Below, one piece after another: positions 9,610-18,557 of a DNA stretch of 64,000 bases (its first letter is position 1; each line of letters starts with the position of its first letter). The stretch is taken from contig NC_022657.1 of NCBI RefSeq assembly GCF_000494755.1, positions 1,898,001 through 1,962,000 of the forward strand, read 5' to 3'. A program made the position numbers and the translations under genes. The notes under the pieces are model-generated. The model did no database searches and had not been told where the DNA came from. It saw only the letters and a list, made by a program, of their open reading frames with translations. The stretch comes from Amorphoplanes friuliensis DSM 7358 (GTDB taxonomy: Bacteria; Actinomycetota; Actinomycetes; Mycobacteriales; Micromonosporaceae).

Positions 9610-11892
9610 ATGCTGGTTCGCGTGACCACCCCGCAGAACCTCGACGAGCGCTTCCGCGACGCGGTCTCGGCCCTGCAGCCGGGCGAGCAGCGGCGAACGC
9701 CCGACGAGCCGGTCCGCGACGGCTCAGCCCTGTCCGGCGCGAGCGCCCGCGAGCTGTTCGACGCCCAGCTCACCAGCCGTCACCTCGACCTCGCCGCGCG
9801 CTGGCTGCGCAGTTTCAACGAGGGCTTCTACACGATCGGATCGTCCGGCCACGAAGGAAACGCCGCGGTCGCCGCCGCGCTGCGCCCCGACGATCCGGCC
9901 CTGCTGCACTACCGGTCCGGCGCGTTCTACTGTGCCCGCGCCCTGCAGGCCGGGACGCCCGGCGACGACGAGTCCGCCAAGGACCCGCTGGTCGAGGCCG
10001 CACGGGACGTCCTGCGCGGGGTCGTGGCCGCCGCCACCGAGCCGATCGCCGGTGGCCGGCACAAGGTCTTCGGCCGCGCCGACCTCCAGATCATTCCGAC
10101 CACGTCCACGATCGCCTCGCACCTGCCCCGGGCCGTCGGCCTGGCCTTCGGCATCACCCGCAACCCGCGCGGGCCCTGGGCGCCCGACGCCGTCGCGGTC
10201 GCCTCCTTCGGCGACGCCTCCGCCAACCACGCGACCGCCACCGCGGCCTTCAACGCGGCCGGGTGGTGGGACCACACCGGGCAGCGCCTCCCGCTCCTGC
10301 TCGTCTGCGAGGACAACGGGTACGGCATCAGCGTCCCCTCACCCGACGGCTGGACCGCGGCGGCCCTGAAGTCCCGGCCCGGCCTCCGCTACTTCGAGGC
10401 GGACGGCTGCGACCTGGCCGCCACCTACGACGTGGCCCGCGAGGCAGTCGACTGGATCCGTGAGCACCGCCGCCCCGCCGTGCTGCACCTGACGATGGTC
10501 CGGCTCATGGGCCACGCCGGCGCGGACGCCGAGGTCGCCTACCGCACCGGCGAGGACATCACCCGCGACCTGGCCCGCGACCCGCTCGTCAGCACCGCCC
10601 GGCTCCTCGTCGAGGGCGGATTTGCCACCCCCGAGGACCTGATCACCCGGTACGACGAGGTGGGCTGGCAGGTCCGCAAGGTGGCCGAGGACGTCCTCGG
10701 CGAGCCGAAGCTGACCAGCGCGGCCGAGGTCGTCGCCCCGCTGGCCCCGCGCCGCCCGGTACGGACGGCCCGCAGCGTCGCCGACGCCGCCACCCGCGCC
10801 GCCGGACCGGGTGCGGCCGCCCGCTCCCAGGCCTTCGGCGGCAAACTGCCGGAGCAGGGCGGCCCCCTGACGCTGGCGCAGACCATCAACGCGACCCTCA
10901 CGGACGCCCTCCTGGCCCATCCGGGCGCGATCCTCTACGGGGAGGACGTGGCCGTGAAAGGTGGCGTCTACGGCGTCACCAAGAACCTCCGCGACCGGTT
11001 CGGCGCCGACCGGGTCTTCGACACGCTCCTCGACGAGACGTCCATCCTCGGGCTGGGCCTCGGCGCCGGGCTGGCCGGGATGCTGCCGATCCCCGAGATC
11101 CAGTACCTCGCCTACCTGCACAACGCCGAGGACCAGCTCCGCGGCGAGGCCGCCACCCTGGGGTTCTTCTCCCAGGGCGCCTTCCGCAACCCGATGGTCG
11201 TCCGCGTCGCCGGCCTCGCCTACCAGCAGAGCTTCGGCGGCCACTTCCACAACGACAACTCGGTGGCGGTGCTCCGCGACATCCCGGGCCTGGTCCTGGC
11301 GGTGCCCGCCCGGCCCGCGGACGCGGCCCCGATGCTCCGGGCATGCCTGGCGGCGGCGGCCGTCGACGGCAGCGTCTGCGTCTTTTTGGAACCGATCGCG
11401 CTCTACCACACCCGCGATCTGTACGAACCGGGCGACAACGAGTGGCTCGCGCCGTACGCCGGACCCGGCGACTGGCCCGGCGGGCACATGCCGATCGGTC
11501 GCGCGCGCACGTACCCCGTCGGCGCCGCTGACAACTTGACGATTCTCACGTTCGGCAACGGCGTACGGATGTCACTGCGGGTCGCGGCCCGCCTGGCCGC
11601 GGAGGGTTACGGCTCCCGCGTGGTCGACCTGCGCTGGCTGTCTCCGCTGCCCACGGCCGATCTGGTCCGCGAGGCGCAGGCCACCGGCCGGGTCTTGATC
11701 GTCGACGAGACCCGGCGCTCCGGAGGTGTCGGCGAGGGCATTCTTGCTGCCCTGGTGGACGGCGGATTTGTCGGTGCCGCCCGCCGGATCGCCTCCGCGG
11801 ACTCCCTGGTTCCGCTGGGTCCGGCAGCACAACAGGTCCTGATCGGGGAAGATGCCATCACACAGGGTGCCCACGCCCTGCTGGCGCGGTAA
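9610..11892 (+). CDS. Fused alpha-beta 2-oxoacid dehydrogenase E1 (thiamine diphosphate-dependent)
   Basis: This 760-residue protein joins two E1 subunits that are usually separate. Residues about 1-370 are alpha-like, with the ThDP motif [17 protein letters not shown] and [19 protein letters not shown]. Residues about 410-760 are beta-like, with [39 protein letters not shown] and the C-terminal [21 protein letters not shown]. The expected reaction is decarboxylation of pyruvate or a branched-chain 2-oxoacid onto a lipoyl E2, but no E2 or E3 is nearby. The start may instead be GTG at 9622. An imperfect palindrome (GAGTG...CACTC, 9560-9577) lies upstream as a possible operator. It is distinct from the aceE-type E1 at 3858. 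Confidence 0.9.
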   Translation: MLVRVTTPQNLDERFRDAVSALQPGEQRRTPDEPVRDGSALSGASARELFDAQLTSRHLDLAARWLRSFNEGFYTIGSSGHEGNAAVAAALRPDDPALLHYRSGAFYCARALQAGTPGDDESAKDPLVEAARDVLRGVVAAATEPIAGGRHKVFGRADLQIIPTTSTIASHLPRAVGLAFGITRNPRGPWAPDAVAVASFGDASANHATATAAFNAAGWWDHTGQRLPLLLVCEDNGYGISVPSPDGWTAAALKSRPGLRYFEADGCDLAATYDVAREAVDWIREHRRPAVLHLTMVRLMGHAGADAEVAYRTGEDITRDLARDPLVSTARLLVEGGFATPEDLITRYDEVGWQVRKVAEDVLGEPKLTSAAEVVAPLAPRRPVRTARSVADAATRAAGPGAAARSQAFGGKLPEQGGPLTLAQTINATLTDALLAHPGAILYGEDVAVKGGVYGVTKNLRDRFGADRVFDTLLDETSILGLGLGAGLAGMLPIPEIQYLAYLHNAEDQLRGEAATLGFFSQGAFRNPMVVRVAGLAYQQSFGGHFHNDNSVAVLRDIPGLVLAVPARPADAAPMLRACLAAAAVDGSVCVFLEPIALYHTRDLYEPGDNEWLAPYAGPGDWPGGHMPIGRARTYPVGAADNLTILTFGNGVRMSLRVAARLAAEGYGSRVVDLRWLSPLPTADLVREAQATGRVLIVDETRRSGGVGEGILAALVDGGFVGAARRIASADSLVPLGPAAQQVLIGEDAITQGAHALLAR

Positions 11893-12002
11893 ATTGCCAC
11901 ACACTCGGTGCGCCACTTGCGCGCAGAGCCGCAACTGTGTGGACTACCCGGAACGAAGGGCCGGCTTGCCGGCCCCACCACGGAACAAGGAGGCATTCGA
12001 CA

Positions 12003-12434
12003 GTGAGCGCGACCGCTGGTCAGGCCGACGGCGTACGTAGCCCGGCGGACCGGTTCGGGATCGAACCGGGCATGGTGGTCATGGAGATGGGCTACGACGA
12101 CGACGTCGACGAAGACCTCCGTGAATCCCTGGCCGAACGTTGTGGCGAGTTGGTCGACGAGGACACCGACGAGGTGGTCGACGCGGTACTGCTCTGGTAC
12201 CGCGACGGCGACGGTGACCTCTTCGAACTGCTCACCGATGCTTTGGGGCCGCTCGCCGACACCGGCGTGGTGTGGCTGCTGACTCCGAAGGCCGGCCGCG
12301 ACGGCCACGTCGAACCGAGCGAAGTCAGTGAATCCGCGCCGACCGCCGGCCTCCAGCAGACCTCCACGGTGAACGCGGGCAAGGACTGGACAGCCGCACG
12401 GCTGGTCTCACCCCGAGGCGCCAAGAAGAAGTAA
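12003..12434 (+). CDS. DUF3052 domain-containing protein
   Basis: The 143-residue acidic protein begins at a GTG preceded by AAGGAGG with 9-base spacing. It contains PADRFGIEPGMVVMEMGYDD, an Asp/Glu-rich region, and VVWLLTPKAGRDGHVEPSEV before a Lys-rich end (RGAKKK). DUF3052 proteins are actinobacterial, of unknown function, and in mycobacteria and streptomycetes sit beside aceE and the AhpE peroxiredoxin, as here. A small GC hairpin (GGGCCGG / CCGGCCC at 11958-11975) lies in the leader and may end the upstream gene's transcript. Confidence 0.9.
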   Translation: MSATAGQADGVRSPADRFGIEPGMVVMEMGYDDDVDEDLRESLAERCGELVDEDTDEVVDAVLLWYRDGDGDLFELLTDALGPLADTGVVWLLTPKAGRDGHVEPSEVSESAPTAGLQQTSTVNAGKDWTAARLVSPRGAKKK

Positions 12435-12525
12435 CGGCGCCCAGTCCAGGCCGGCGCCCCACCGACGGGCGACCGGCCATTTGCCATGCGCGCGGTCAGG
12501 CCTTTTCTGCCTTAGGCTTGATCAC

Positions 12526-12990
12526 ATGCCGATCGACGTGGGAACCCAGGCCCCTGACTTCACCCTAAAGGACCAGAACAACCAGGAGGTCAGCCTGGCT
12601 GATTTCAAGGGCCGCAAAGCCGTGCTCCTGGTCTTCTACCCGCTGGCCTTCACCGGCACCTGCCAGGGTGAGCTGGCCGAGATCCGCGACAACCTCAGCC
12701 AGTACGAGAACGACTACGTCCAGGTGCTGACGGTGAGCGTCGACTCCGCGTACAGCCACAAGGTCTGGGCGGACCGCGAGGGCTTCACCTTCCCCATGCT
12801 GGCCGACTTCTGGCCCCACGGCGGCGTCGCCCAGGCCTACGGCGTGTTCTTCGAGCAGGCCGGCATCGCCAACCGCGGCACCTTCGTCATCGACAAGGAG
12901 GGCGTGGTCCGATACGCCCACATGCAGGGCCCCGGCGAACCCCGCGACCAGAACACCTGGCGAGACACCCTGGCAAAGATCGTCTTCTGA
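12526..12990 (+). CDS. ahpE: AhpE-type 1-Cys peroxiredoxin
   Basis: The 154-residue thioredoxin-fold peroxidase has the peroxidatic cysteine in PLAFTGTCQGELAEIRD (about residue 45). No second conserved cysteine follows, which fits the AhpE class. DFWPHGGVAQAYGVF and GIANRGTFVIDKEGVVRYA match mycobacterial AhpE closely. It reduces peroxides and peroxynitrite in the cytosol, probably recycled by mycoredoxin/mycothiol (family knowledge). The ATG lies 7 bases after a TAGGCT box, so the mRNA is probably leaderless. An upstream TTG start is not supported. Confidence 0.95.
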   Translation: MPIDVGTQAPDFTLKDQNNQEVSLADFKGRKAVLLVFYPLAFTGTCQGELAEIRDNLSQYENDYVQVLTVSVDSAYSHKVWADREGFTFPMLADFWPHGGVAQAYGVFFEQAGIANRGTFVIDKEGVVRYAHMQGPGEPRDQNTWRDTLAKIVF

Positions 12991-13060
12991 CCCCTCGCCG
13001 CCGCCGGACGCCCCGGCGGGGCAAGGTACGATGACCACTCCGGTTTCCCACCACGGAACC

Positions 13061-13132
13061 GGGCGCGTAGCTCAGTGGGAGAGCACTCGCCTTACAAGCG
13101 AGGGGTCGTAGGTTCGAAACCTACCGCGCCCA
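13061..13132 (+). tRNA. tRNA-Val (anticodon TAC)
   Basis: A complete cloverleaf: acceptor stem GGGCGCG pairs with CGCGCCC (13125-13131). The anticodon stem CTCGC/GCGAG carries loop CTTACAA with anticodon TAC at 13093-13095, and the T-loop is GGTTCGAAACC. The 3' CCA is not encoded in full (discriminator A is followed by CCT). Confidence 0.97.
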
Positions 13133-13142
13133 CCTTGCCGGC

Positions 13143-13161
13143 TCCGGGGGCGACCCCCGGA
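13143..13161 (+). terminator. GC-rich hairpin after tRNA-Val
   Basis: A perfect 8-bp stem TCCGGGGG / CCCCCGGA with a 3-base loop starts 11 bases after the tRNA. There is no T tract, so it may act as a processing or weak termination hairpin. Confidence 0.5.
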
Positions 13162-13277
13162 CTCCCCACGGTGCGGTGATCCCGCAGAGTGCTTCCGGCC
13201 TGGTCAGAGCGGTGTTTAGCCTCTGGACGGCTGTTATCCGGGTGACCTCGTCACTCGGGCTCGATAGCGTGCCCGGT

Positions 13278-13982
13278 GTGTCCACTGTTTACGGGTCGAC
13301 CATGGCTGAGGCGTACCTGCGCGGGCGGAATTTGCGGGCTGAGGACATGAGTGCCTGGCTGGCTGCGGCTGCGCCCTTTCTGCCTGGACCGGGTGGGCGG
13401 ATTCTTGATCTCGGTGCCGGCACCGGGCGGTTCACCGCCGCGCTCGGGGAGGTCGCGACGGTGATCGCGTGTGAACCGTCCGCGGCCATGCGGGCTGTTT
13501 TCCCGGGCGGTCAGTTGCTGGTCGGTGGATCCGCGGAGGCGATTCCGCTGGCGGCGGCCAGTTTTGAGGCCGTGTGGGCGTCGCAGATGGTCCATCACGT
13601 GAAGGACCTCGAGGCTTTCGCGGGGAATGTCCGGCGGGTGCTCAAGCCGGGCGGTCATCTGCTGCTGCGGGGAGGGTTCGGTGAGCTTCCGCTTACGCGG
13701 TGGTTCCCGGAGGCTTTTGCCGCCGACGCCGAGGGGTTGCTCGGCGTGGTCACCGCCCGGCTGGCCGAGGTCGGGTTGACGCTGACCGCGCGGATCGAGG
13801 TGGGGCAGCGATATGCGGACAGCGCGCAGGAGCTGGTCGACAAGGTACGCACCCGGTCGCTGAGCAACCTGGCCGTGCTGGCCGACGACCATTTTGCGGA
13901 CGGTCTGCGGGCGCTGGAGCAGGACGCGCCCGGTCTCACCTATCCGCTCGACGAGCAACTCGAACTGGTGGTTTTCGGATGA
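13278..13982 (+). CDS. Class I SAM-dependent methyltransferase
   Basis: A protein of about 234 residues with the SAM-binding motif GRILDLGAGTGRFTAAL (motif I) and the later motifs AIPLAAASFEAVWASQMVHHV and VRRVLKPGGHLLLR, as in UbiE/BioC-type methyltransferases. The GTG start is exactly 7 bases after a TAGCGT box, which indicates a leaderless mRNA and argues against longer starts. Its TGA overlaps the ATG of the following SDR gene (ATGA), so the pair is coupled and may modify the same small molecule. The substrate is unknown. Confidence 0.88.
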   Translation: MSTVYGSTMAEAYLRGRNLRAEDMSAWLAAAAPFLPGPGGRILDLGAGTGRFTAALGEVATVIACEPSAAMRAVFPGGQLLVGGSAEAIPLAAASFEAVWASQMVHHVKDLEAFAGNVRRVLKPGGHLLLRGGFGELPLTRWFPEAFAADAEGLLGVVTARLAEVGLTLTARIEVGQRYADSAQELVDKVRTRSLSNLAVLADDHFADGLRALEQDAPGLTYPLDEQLELVVFG

Positions 13983-14728
13983 GCAAGGTGGCCCTGGTGA
14001 CCGGCGTCGGCCGGCGGATCGGGATCGCGGCGGCGATCGCGGAGCGGCTCGGGAACGACGGGTGGGACATCGCGTTCAACTACTGGCAGCCGTACGACGA
14101 GCGGATGCCGTGGGGGCGGGACGCCGAGTCGCGGGCCGAGCTTGTGCGGCGGCTCGACCGGGCCGGGGTGCGGTCGCTGGCGGTGGAGGCGGATCTGGAG
14201 GATGCCGGCGCGGCCGAGGCGATCTTCGAACGGGTCGGTGCCGAGCTCGGGGCGGTGGGTGCGCTGGTGCTCTCGCATGCCGAGTCCGTCGATTCGGGGC
14301 TGCTGGACACCACCGTGGAGAGTTTCGACCGGCACTTCGCCGTCAACACGCGGGCGAGCTGGCTGCTGATCCGGGAGTTCGGCCGCCGGTTCACCGGGGA
14401 GCACGGGAGCGGGCGGGTGATCGCGCTGACCAGCGACCACACCGTCGGCAACCTTCCGTACGGCGCCAGCAAAGGTGCCCTCGACCGCATCACCCTCGCC
14501 GCCGCACATGAGCTGGCCCAGCTGGGGATCACCGCCAACGTGATCAATCCGGGGCCGGTCGACACGGGGTGGATGGGGCCGGAGCTGATCGACACGATGG
14601 TCGGTCTCACTCCGCTGGGCCGGCTCGGCACTCCCGCCGACGTCGCCAACCTGGCCGGCTTCCTGTGCTCGCCGGAGGGCGGCTGGATCAACGGCCAGCT
14701 GCTCTACAGCAACGGCGGCGCCAAGTAG
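13979..14728 (+). CDS. Short-chain dehydrogenase/reductase
   Basis: The 249-residue Rossmann-fold oxidoreductase has the dinucleotide motif TGVGRRIG near the N-terminus. Instead of the standard Ser-x-Tyr-xxx-Lys it has TSDHTVGNLPYGASKGAL, where Tyr and Lys of YxxxK are kept. The C-terminal end GGWINGQLLYSNGGAK is typical of FabG-like SDRs. It overlaps the methyltransferase stop by 4 bases. It probably reduces a carbonyl with NAD(P)H; the substrate is unknown. Confidence 0.92.
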   Translation: MSKVALVTGVGRRIGIAAAIAERLGNDGWDIAFNYWQPYDERMPWGRDAESRAELVRRLDRAGVRSLAVEADLEDAGAAEAIFERVGAELGAVGALVLSHAESVDSGLLDTTVESFDRHFAVNTRASWLLIREFGRRFTGEHGSGRVIALTSDHTVGNLPYGASKGALDRITLAAAHELAQLGITANVINPGPVDTGWMGPELIDTMVGLTPLGRLGTPADVANLAGFLCSPEGGWINGQLLYSNGGAK

Positions 14729-14729
14729 G

Positions 14730-15023
14730 TCAGTCGAGAAGGCGGAAGACAAAACGGTCGTTCCAGTCCCGCTCCTCGTCCTGTGCCGCGATCGCTTCGA
14801 GGACGGCCACATAACTGTCGAACAGTGCCGCCCCCAGGGCCAGGCGGACTGCTTCGGCGTGGATCCAGACCAGCTGCACCGGGCGCGGATCGCCGGCGGC
14901 CAGGTGATCGCGCAGGTCGTCGAGGTCGTGGCGGTAGTACGGGCCGTAGCCGAACGCGCCGGCCAGACGCTGCTGGAGGTCGGCCTCGTTCAGCACGAAC
15001 CGGCCGTCGATGACGACGTTCAA
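14730..15023 (-). CDS. Barstar family protein
   Basis: The 97-residue acidic protein MNVVIDGRFVLNEADLQQRL...GYGPYYRHDLDDLRDHLAAGD has the barstar fold signature (a DG start, an E-L helix and a Y-Y...LDDLRD segment). Barstars inhibit barnase-like RNases by covering the active site. No barnase-type gene is seen nearby, so it may be an orphan immunity protein or have another partner. It converges on the SDR, with the stop 1 base after the SDR stop, and is divergent from the DUF402 gene. Confidence 0.85.
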   Translation of the reverse strand: MNVVIDGRFVLNEADLQQRLAGAFGYGPYYRHDLDDLRDHLAAGDPRPVQLVWIHAEAVRLALGAALFDSYVAVLEAIAAQDEERDWNDRFVFRLLD

Positions 15024-15053
15024 GCTCTACCTCCGGAAACTACTCTGCGCCCC

Positions 15054-15554
15054 ATGGGTGACGTGGACGTGGTTTTCCGCAAGTTCGACGGGAGCATGCA
15101 CCGGAGGGCCTTCGAACGGTTCCTCGGTGAGGACGATTGGGGGACCTGGCTGGGTGTCCCGGTCGGCACCGAGGTCGACTACGTCTCGTCCGGCTTCCGC
15201 AGGAAGGACGAGCACCGCGGTGTGCGTCTGGTCCCGCACGGGGGCTGGTGGACCGCGCTGTTCTTCGCACCGACCTGGGACCTCGAGATGTACTGCGACA
15301 TCACCGCCCCGGCCACGTGGAAAAACCGGGAACGGGTGACCCTGGTCGACCTCGATCTGGACGTGACCCGCCGGCACGACGGTCACGTCGAGCTGCTCGA
15401 CGCCGACGAATTCGCCGTGCACCAGCTCCGTTACGGCTATCCGGCCGAGACGGTCCGGCAGGCGTCCGCGGCGGCGCAGGAGGTGACCGCGGCCTGCCGC
15501 GCCCGGGAGGAACCCTTCGGTCTGCACTACACCACCTGGCTGGCCCGGGTGTGA
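15054..15554 (+). CDS. DUF402 domain-containing protein
   Basis: The 166-residue protein carries GTEVDYVSSGFRRKDEHRG, GGWWTALFFAP, the metal-site-like LEMYCDITAPATW and LVDLDLDVTRRHDGHVELLDADEF, all hallmarks of DUF402 (FomD-like) proteins. Characterised members are nucleotide hydrolases acting on NDPs or cytidylylated intermediates; this one is not assigned. The ATG follows a TACTCT box by 7 bases, indicating a leaderless mRNA. Its last 28 bases overlap the convergent methyltransferase gene. Confidence 0.88.
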   Translation: MGDVDVVFRKFDGSMHRRAFERFLGEDDWGTWLGVPVGTEVDYVSSGFRRKDEHRGVRLVPHGGWWTALFFAPTWDLEMYCDITAPATWKNRERVTLVDLDLDVTRRHDGHVELLDADEFAVHQLRYGYPAETVRQASAAAQEVTAACRAREEPFGLHYTTWLARV

Positions 15555-16378
15555 TGCTCGAGCCGCGTGCCGCTGCCCAGCAGAGCCGTGGTGGAGAGAC
15601 CGACCCGGCCGTTGCTGTCCCGGCGGCTGTCGATCGCCCGGTCGTACGACGCCCGGATCCGGGTGACCGACTCGGCCGGCAGCGACCGCAGCAGTGTGCC
15701 CAGGGTGCTCAGACCGCCGGCCGGGCCGGACCACCAGTCCTCCGGGTCGAAGTGGTGCGTCCAGGTGACCGTCTCGACCCGGACCCCGTCGAGGCCCGCG
15801 TCGTGCAGCAGCGTCGTCAGCCCGGCCGCGGTACGCGGAAAGTCCAGTGCCTCCTCGACCCGGGGCGAGCCGCCCGGCGGCACCACACCCGAACCGGCGA
15901 CGACCTCACCCCAGAACGCCTGCAGCGGCGGCGCCGGGAACGGCCAGATCGACGCGGCGACCCGGCCACCGGTCGCGGTGACACGCACCAGCTCACGCGC
16001 CGCGGCAGCCGGATCACCGACGTGGTTGAGCACGAAGTTGGCCGTCACCGCCTCGAACGACCGGGCCTCGAACGGCAGGTCGGGCAGCCTCGCCACCCGC
16101 ACCTCGGCACCGGGGACATTGCGGCCCGCGGCCTCGACCATGCTCGGCTCGGCGTCGACGGCGGTGACCAGCGCACCCAGACCCGCGGCGGCCGCGGCGA
16201 GCGTGCCCCGACCGGTGCCGACGTCGAGCAGCCGCTTGCCACCCGACACCCCGGCCAGGTCGAGCACCTGGTCACGGACCCCGGCGCACAGGGGCGCGAA
16301 GCTGCGCTCGTAGGTCGAGGCACGCCCCGCCCACATCTCACGTTCGTGCCGGTCGAAATCCAGGTAAGCCTCAGTCAC
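15527..16378 (-). CDS. Class I SAM-dependent methyltransferase
   Basis: A 283-residue methyltransferase with motif I RLLDVGTGRGTLAAAAAGLG, an acidic motif VDAEPSM, and VTANFVLNHVGDPAAAARELVRV. The start is a GTG at 16378 whose bases overlap the TGA of the upstream kinase gene (GTGA), so translation is coupled. Longer open frame upstream lies inside the kinase gene and is not used. The C-terminal 28 bases overlap the convergent DUF402 gene. The substrate is unknown. Confidence 0.87.
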   Translation of the reverse strand: MTEAYLDFDRHEREMWAGRASTYERSFAPLCAGVRDQVLDLAGVSGGKRLLDVGTGRGTLAAAAAGLGALVTAVDAEPSMVEAAGRNVPGAEVRVARLPDLPFEARSFEAVTANFVLNHVGDPAAAARELVRVTATGGRVAASIWPFPAPPLQAFWGEVVAGSGVVPPGGSPRVEEALDFPRTAAGLTTLLHDAGLDGVRVETVTWTHHFDPEDWWSGPAGGLSTLGTLLRSLPAESVTRIRASYDRAIDSRRDSNGRVGLSTTALLGSGTRLEHHTRASQVV

Positions 16379-17184
16379 GCTCCGGACCCTAGGACCCGCG
16401 TACGACACATTTCGACGACCGGGTGGTAGGCGTCCTCGGGCTCGCCCGACCAGCCGGCCGCGTCCCAGGTGCCCAGGCGGTAGATCGCGGCGCGGACCAG
16501 CATCTGGTCCCACTCCGGCAGGTGCGCCCAGCGGTCCAGAAGCTCCGGACCGACCCCGTGCCACACCACCGCGTCGATCGCCGCGACCGCCGACGCCCAG
16601 GCGGGCGGCCGCCAGTAGGCCGGCCAGTCGATCACCGCGGGCGGCCGGCCGTCGGCGAAGAGCAGATTGCCGAGCAGGTCACCGTGCACGATCTGCTCCG
16701 CCGACAGCACCGGCCGGCGCAGCTCCAGCAGTTCGTCCAACAGCTTCGACGGCCGCCGCTGCCCCGGGAAAGACTCGTCCTCGAAGGCCAGCCACTCCCC
16801 GTACGCCCAGGGATTTTGCCTGGTGTCCAGGAACGCGGGACGCGGCACCGCCGTGAGCGCCTCGTGGAACGCGGCCCCCGCCCGGATGACATCGTCGACA
16901 CGGCGCTGATCGGGCTGACCGGCAACCGCCTCGGTCGCCTCCCAGCCTCCGGCGATCCAGTCCCCGTCCGCAGCCCGCACGGGACGCGCGACCCGGAAAT
17001 GCGGCGAGCGGGGCAAGGAGTGCAGCACTCCCGCACGCCAGCGGACCTCGTCGTCGCCCTCGGACGGCTTCAGCACCACGTCGCCGACCCGCCAGGTGCC
17101 GCCTTTGCCGCCTGCCAGGCGTACCGGATCGCCCTGAGCACCGAAAGCCGCACGAACCTCGGGCGGGGGTGGCAGCTCAGCCAT
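16375..17184 (-). CDS. Aminoglycoside phosphotransferase (APH)-family kinase-like protein
   Basis: The 269-residue protein starts MAELPPPPEVRAAFG, 2 bases after the Nudix stop. It has the kinase catalytic loop in degenerate form, QIVHGDLLGNLLF, followed by PPAVIDWPAYWRPP, the equivalents of HxDxxxxN and the metal-binding D of APH enzymes. The N-lobe has GGKGGTWRVGDVVLKPS. Family members phosphorylate small molecules, and only a minority give antibiotic resistance. It is the middle gene of a Nudix-kinase-methyltransferase operon on the minus strand. Confidence 0.87.
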   Translation of the reverse strand: MAELPPPPEVRAAFGAQGDPVRLAGGKGGTWRVGDVVLKPSEGDDEVRWRAGVLHSLPRSPHFRVARPVRAADGDWIAGGWEATEAVAGQPDQRRVDDVIRAGAAFHEALTAVPRPAFLDTRQNPWAYGEWLAFEDESFPGQRRPSKLLDELLELRRPVLSAEQIVHGDLLGNLLFADGRPPAVIDWPAYWRPPAWASAVAAIDAVVWHGVGPELLDRWAHLPEWDQMLVRAAIYRLGTWDAAGWSGEPEDAYHPVVEMCRTRVLGSGA

Positions 17185-17186
17185 CG

Positions 17187-17648
17187 TCAGGGATGTCCGT
17201 TCTCGAGATAGGCGGTGGTGCCGGTGAGCGCGGCCCGCCGGGCCGCCTCCGACCGCCGGGCGACCAGGCCACGGAGGCGCGCTGCCGCCTCCGCGGGCGT
17301 CGACCACGCCCAGCTCCGCAACTCGCTCTCCTGCAGCCGGATCCTGCCAGGATCGGCCAGGACGCCGCCATCAAATACCACCATCAAGCCCTCGGTACGC
17401 CCATCGCGCGCGGGCACCCAGTCGACGGCCAGCAGGCGCCCCGGAACGACGGTCAGGCCCAGCTCCTCGGTGACCTCCCGCGCAGCGGCCGCACGCGGTG
17501 ACTCGTCGGCCTCGACAACCCCGCCGGGCAGCTCCCACTCCGGCTTGTACGTCGGCTCCACCAGCAGAATCCGGTCACCGCCGTCGCGGAACAGCACACC
17601 GGCACCCATCCGCTTGCGGGGCAGGGTGGCGGTCCAGTCGCTGGTCAC
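17187..17648 (-). CDS. NUDIX hydrolase
   Basis: The 153-residue protein has a full Nudix box, GGVVEADESPRAAAAREVTEELGL (about residues 41-64), giving the Mg-binding REVTEE helix. It starts with a GTG (MTSDWTATLPRKRMGAG). It hydrolyses nucleoside diphosphates linked to another group; the substrate cannot be predicted. It is the first gene of the minus-strand operon with the kinase and methyltransferase, with only 2 bases to the kinase. It is divergent from the mycothiol isomerase-like gene. Confidence 0.93.
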   Translation of the reverse strand: MTSDWTATLPRKRMGAGVLFRDGGDRILLVEPTYKPEWELPGGVVEADESPRAAAAREVTEELGLTVVPGRLLAVDWVPARDGRTEGLMVVFDGGVLADPGRIRLQESELRSWAWSTPAEAAARLRGLVARRSEAARRAALTGTTAYLENGHP

Positions 17649-17689
17649 ACGGGTCAGACTAGGGGCTGCGACTCCGCTAGCCTGACGCG

Positions 17690-18325
17690 GTGGAAGTCCT
17701 CCCCGCGATCGCCGACGAACGGCGCCGCATCGCCGACCTGGTCGACTCGCTCACCCCGGCCCAGCTGGAAACCCCCAGCCTGTGCGGCGACTGGACCATC
17801 CGCCAGGTCGCCGGCCACCTGCTCGCGGCCATCTCCAAACCGGTGACACCCGTACTCCCGTTGCTCGCCCGCAGCGGCTTCAACATCCACAAAGCCAACG
17901 CCCGGCTGGCGGCGCTCGTCGCCGACCAGCCACCGTCGTCCCTCGCCCAAGGCCTGCGCGACCACGCCGACAGCAGTTTCCGCCCGCCGATCGTCGGCTA
18001 TCCCGGCCAGCTCACCGACCTGCAGGTGCACGGCCAGGACATGCGGCGGCCGCTCGGCCTGCCGCACGGGCTGGTGCACGACCGGGTTCGCGTGTCGCTC
18101 GACTTCCTGGTGGGAGGGCGTGCGGTGGGTTTCGCCCCCCGCCGCCGGCTGGCAAAGCTGCGCTTCGAGGCGTCCGACCTGGACTGGTCATGGGGGGAAG
18201 GGCCGTTGGTCACGGGCCCGGGGGAGGCGCTGATGCTGGCGATGACGGGGCGGGAGGTGGCGCTGAGCGAACTCGACGGACCAGGCGTCCCCATCCTCCG
18301 CAACCGCCTCACCTCGTCCTCCTGA
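17690..18325 (+). CDS. Maleylpyruvate isomerase family mycothiol-dependent protein
   Basis: The 211-residue protein has the DinB-like MDMPI N-terminal helix bundle: ERRRIADLVDSLTPAQLETPSLCGDWTIRQVAGHLL. SLCGDWTVxDVAAHL is the family signature, and the histidine of AGHLL is a metal ligand. Further histidines lie in LTDLQVHGQDMRRPLGLP. Such actinobacterial proteins are metal-dependent and use mycothiol as cofactor. The GTG start follows a TAGCCT box by 6 bases (leaderless). It stands alone, divergent from the Nudix operon. Confidence 0.9.
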   Translation: MEVLPAIADERRRIADLVDSLTPAQLETPSLCGDWTIRQVAGHLLAAISKPVTPVLPLLARSGFNIHKANARLAALVADQPPSSLAQGLRDHADSSFRPPIVGYPGQLTDLQVHGQDMRRPLGLPHGLVHDRVRVSLDFLVGGRAVGFAPRRRLAKLRFEASDLDWSWGEGPLVTGPGEALMLAMTGREVALSELDGPGVPILRNRLTSSS

Positions 18326-18557
18326 TTCGGTCCGGTCCTCCTACCTCCGCCCGCCACCGCCTGGATCCGCCTCCGTCTTCGCCTGCCTCCGCGCGCCGCC
18401 GACTCCGCCTCCTCCCTCCTGCGTCGCGCGGCTCCGGCATGCCCGACGGGACGGCGCAGTCCTGATTAGACGGGCGTTGGGCCGACATGCCGGAAGTTGC
18501 TGAGGGCCGCGCCACGCCGGGCGGGAAAGTGTCGGTGGGCGGTCCTACCTTCGCCGC

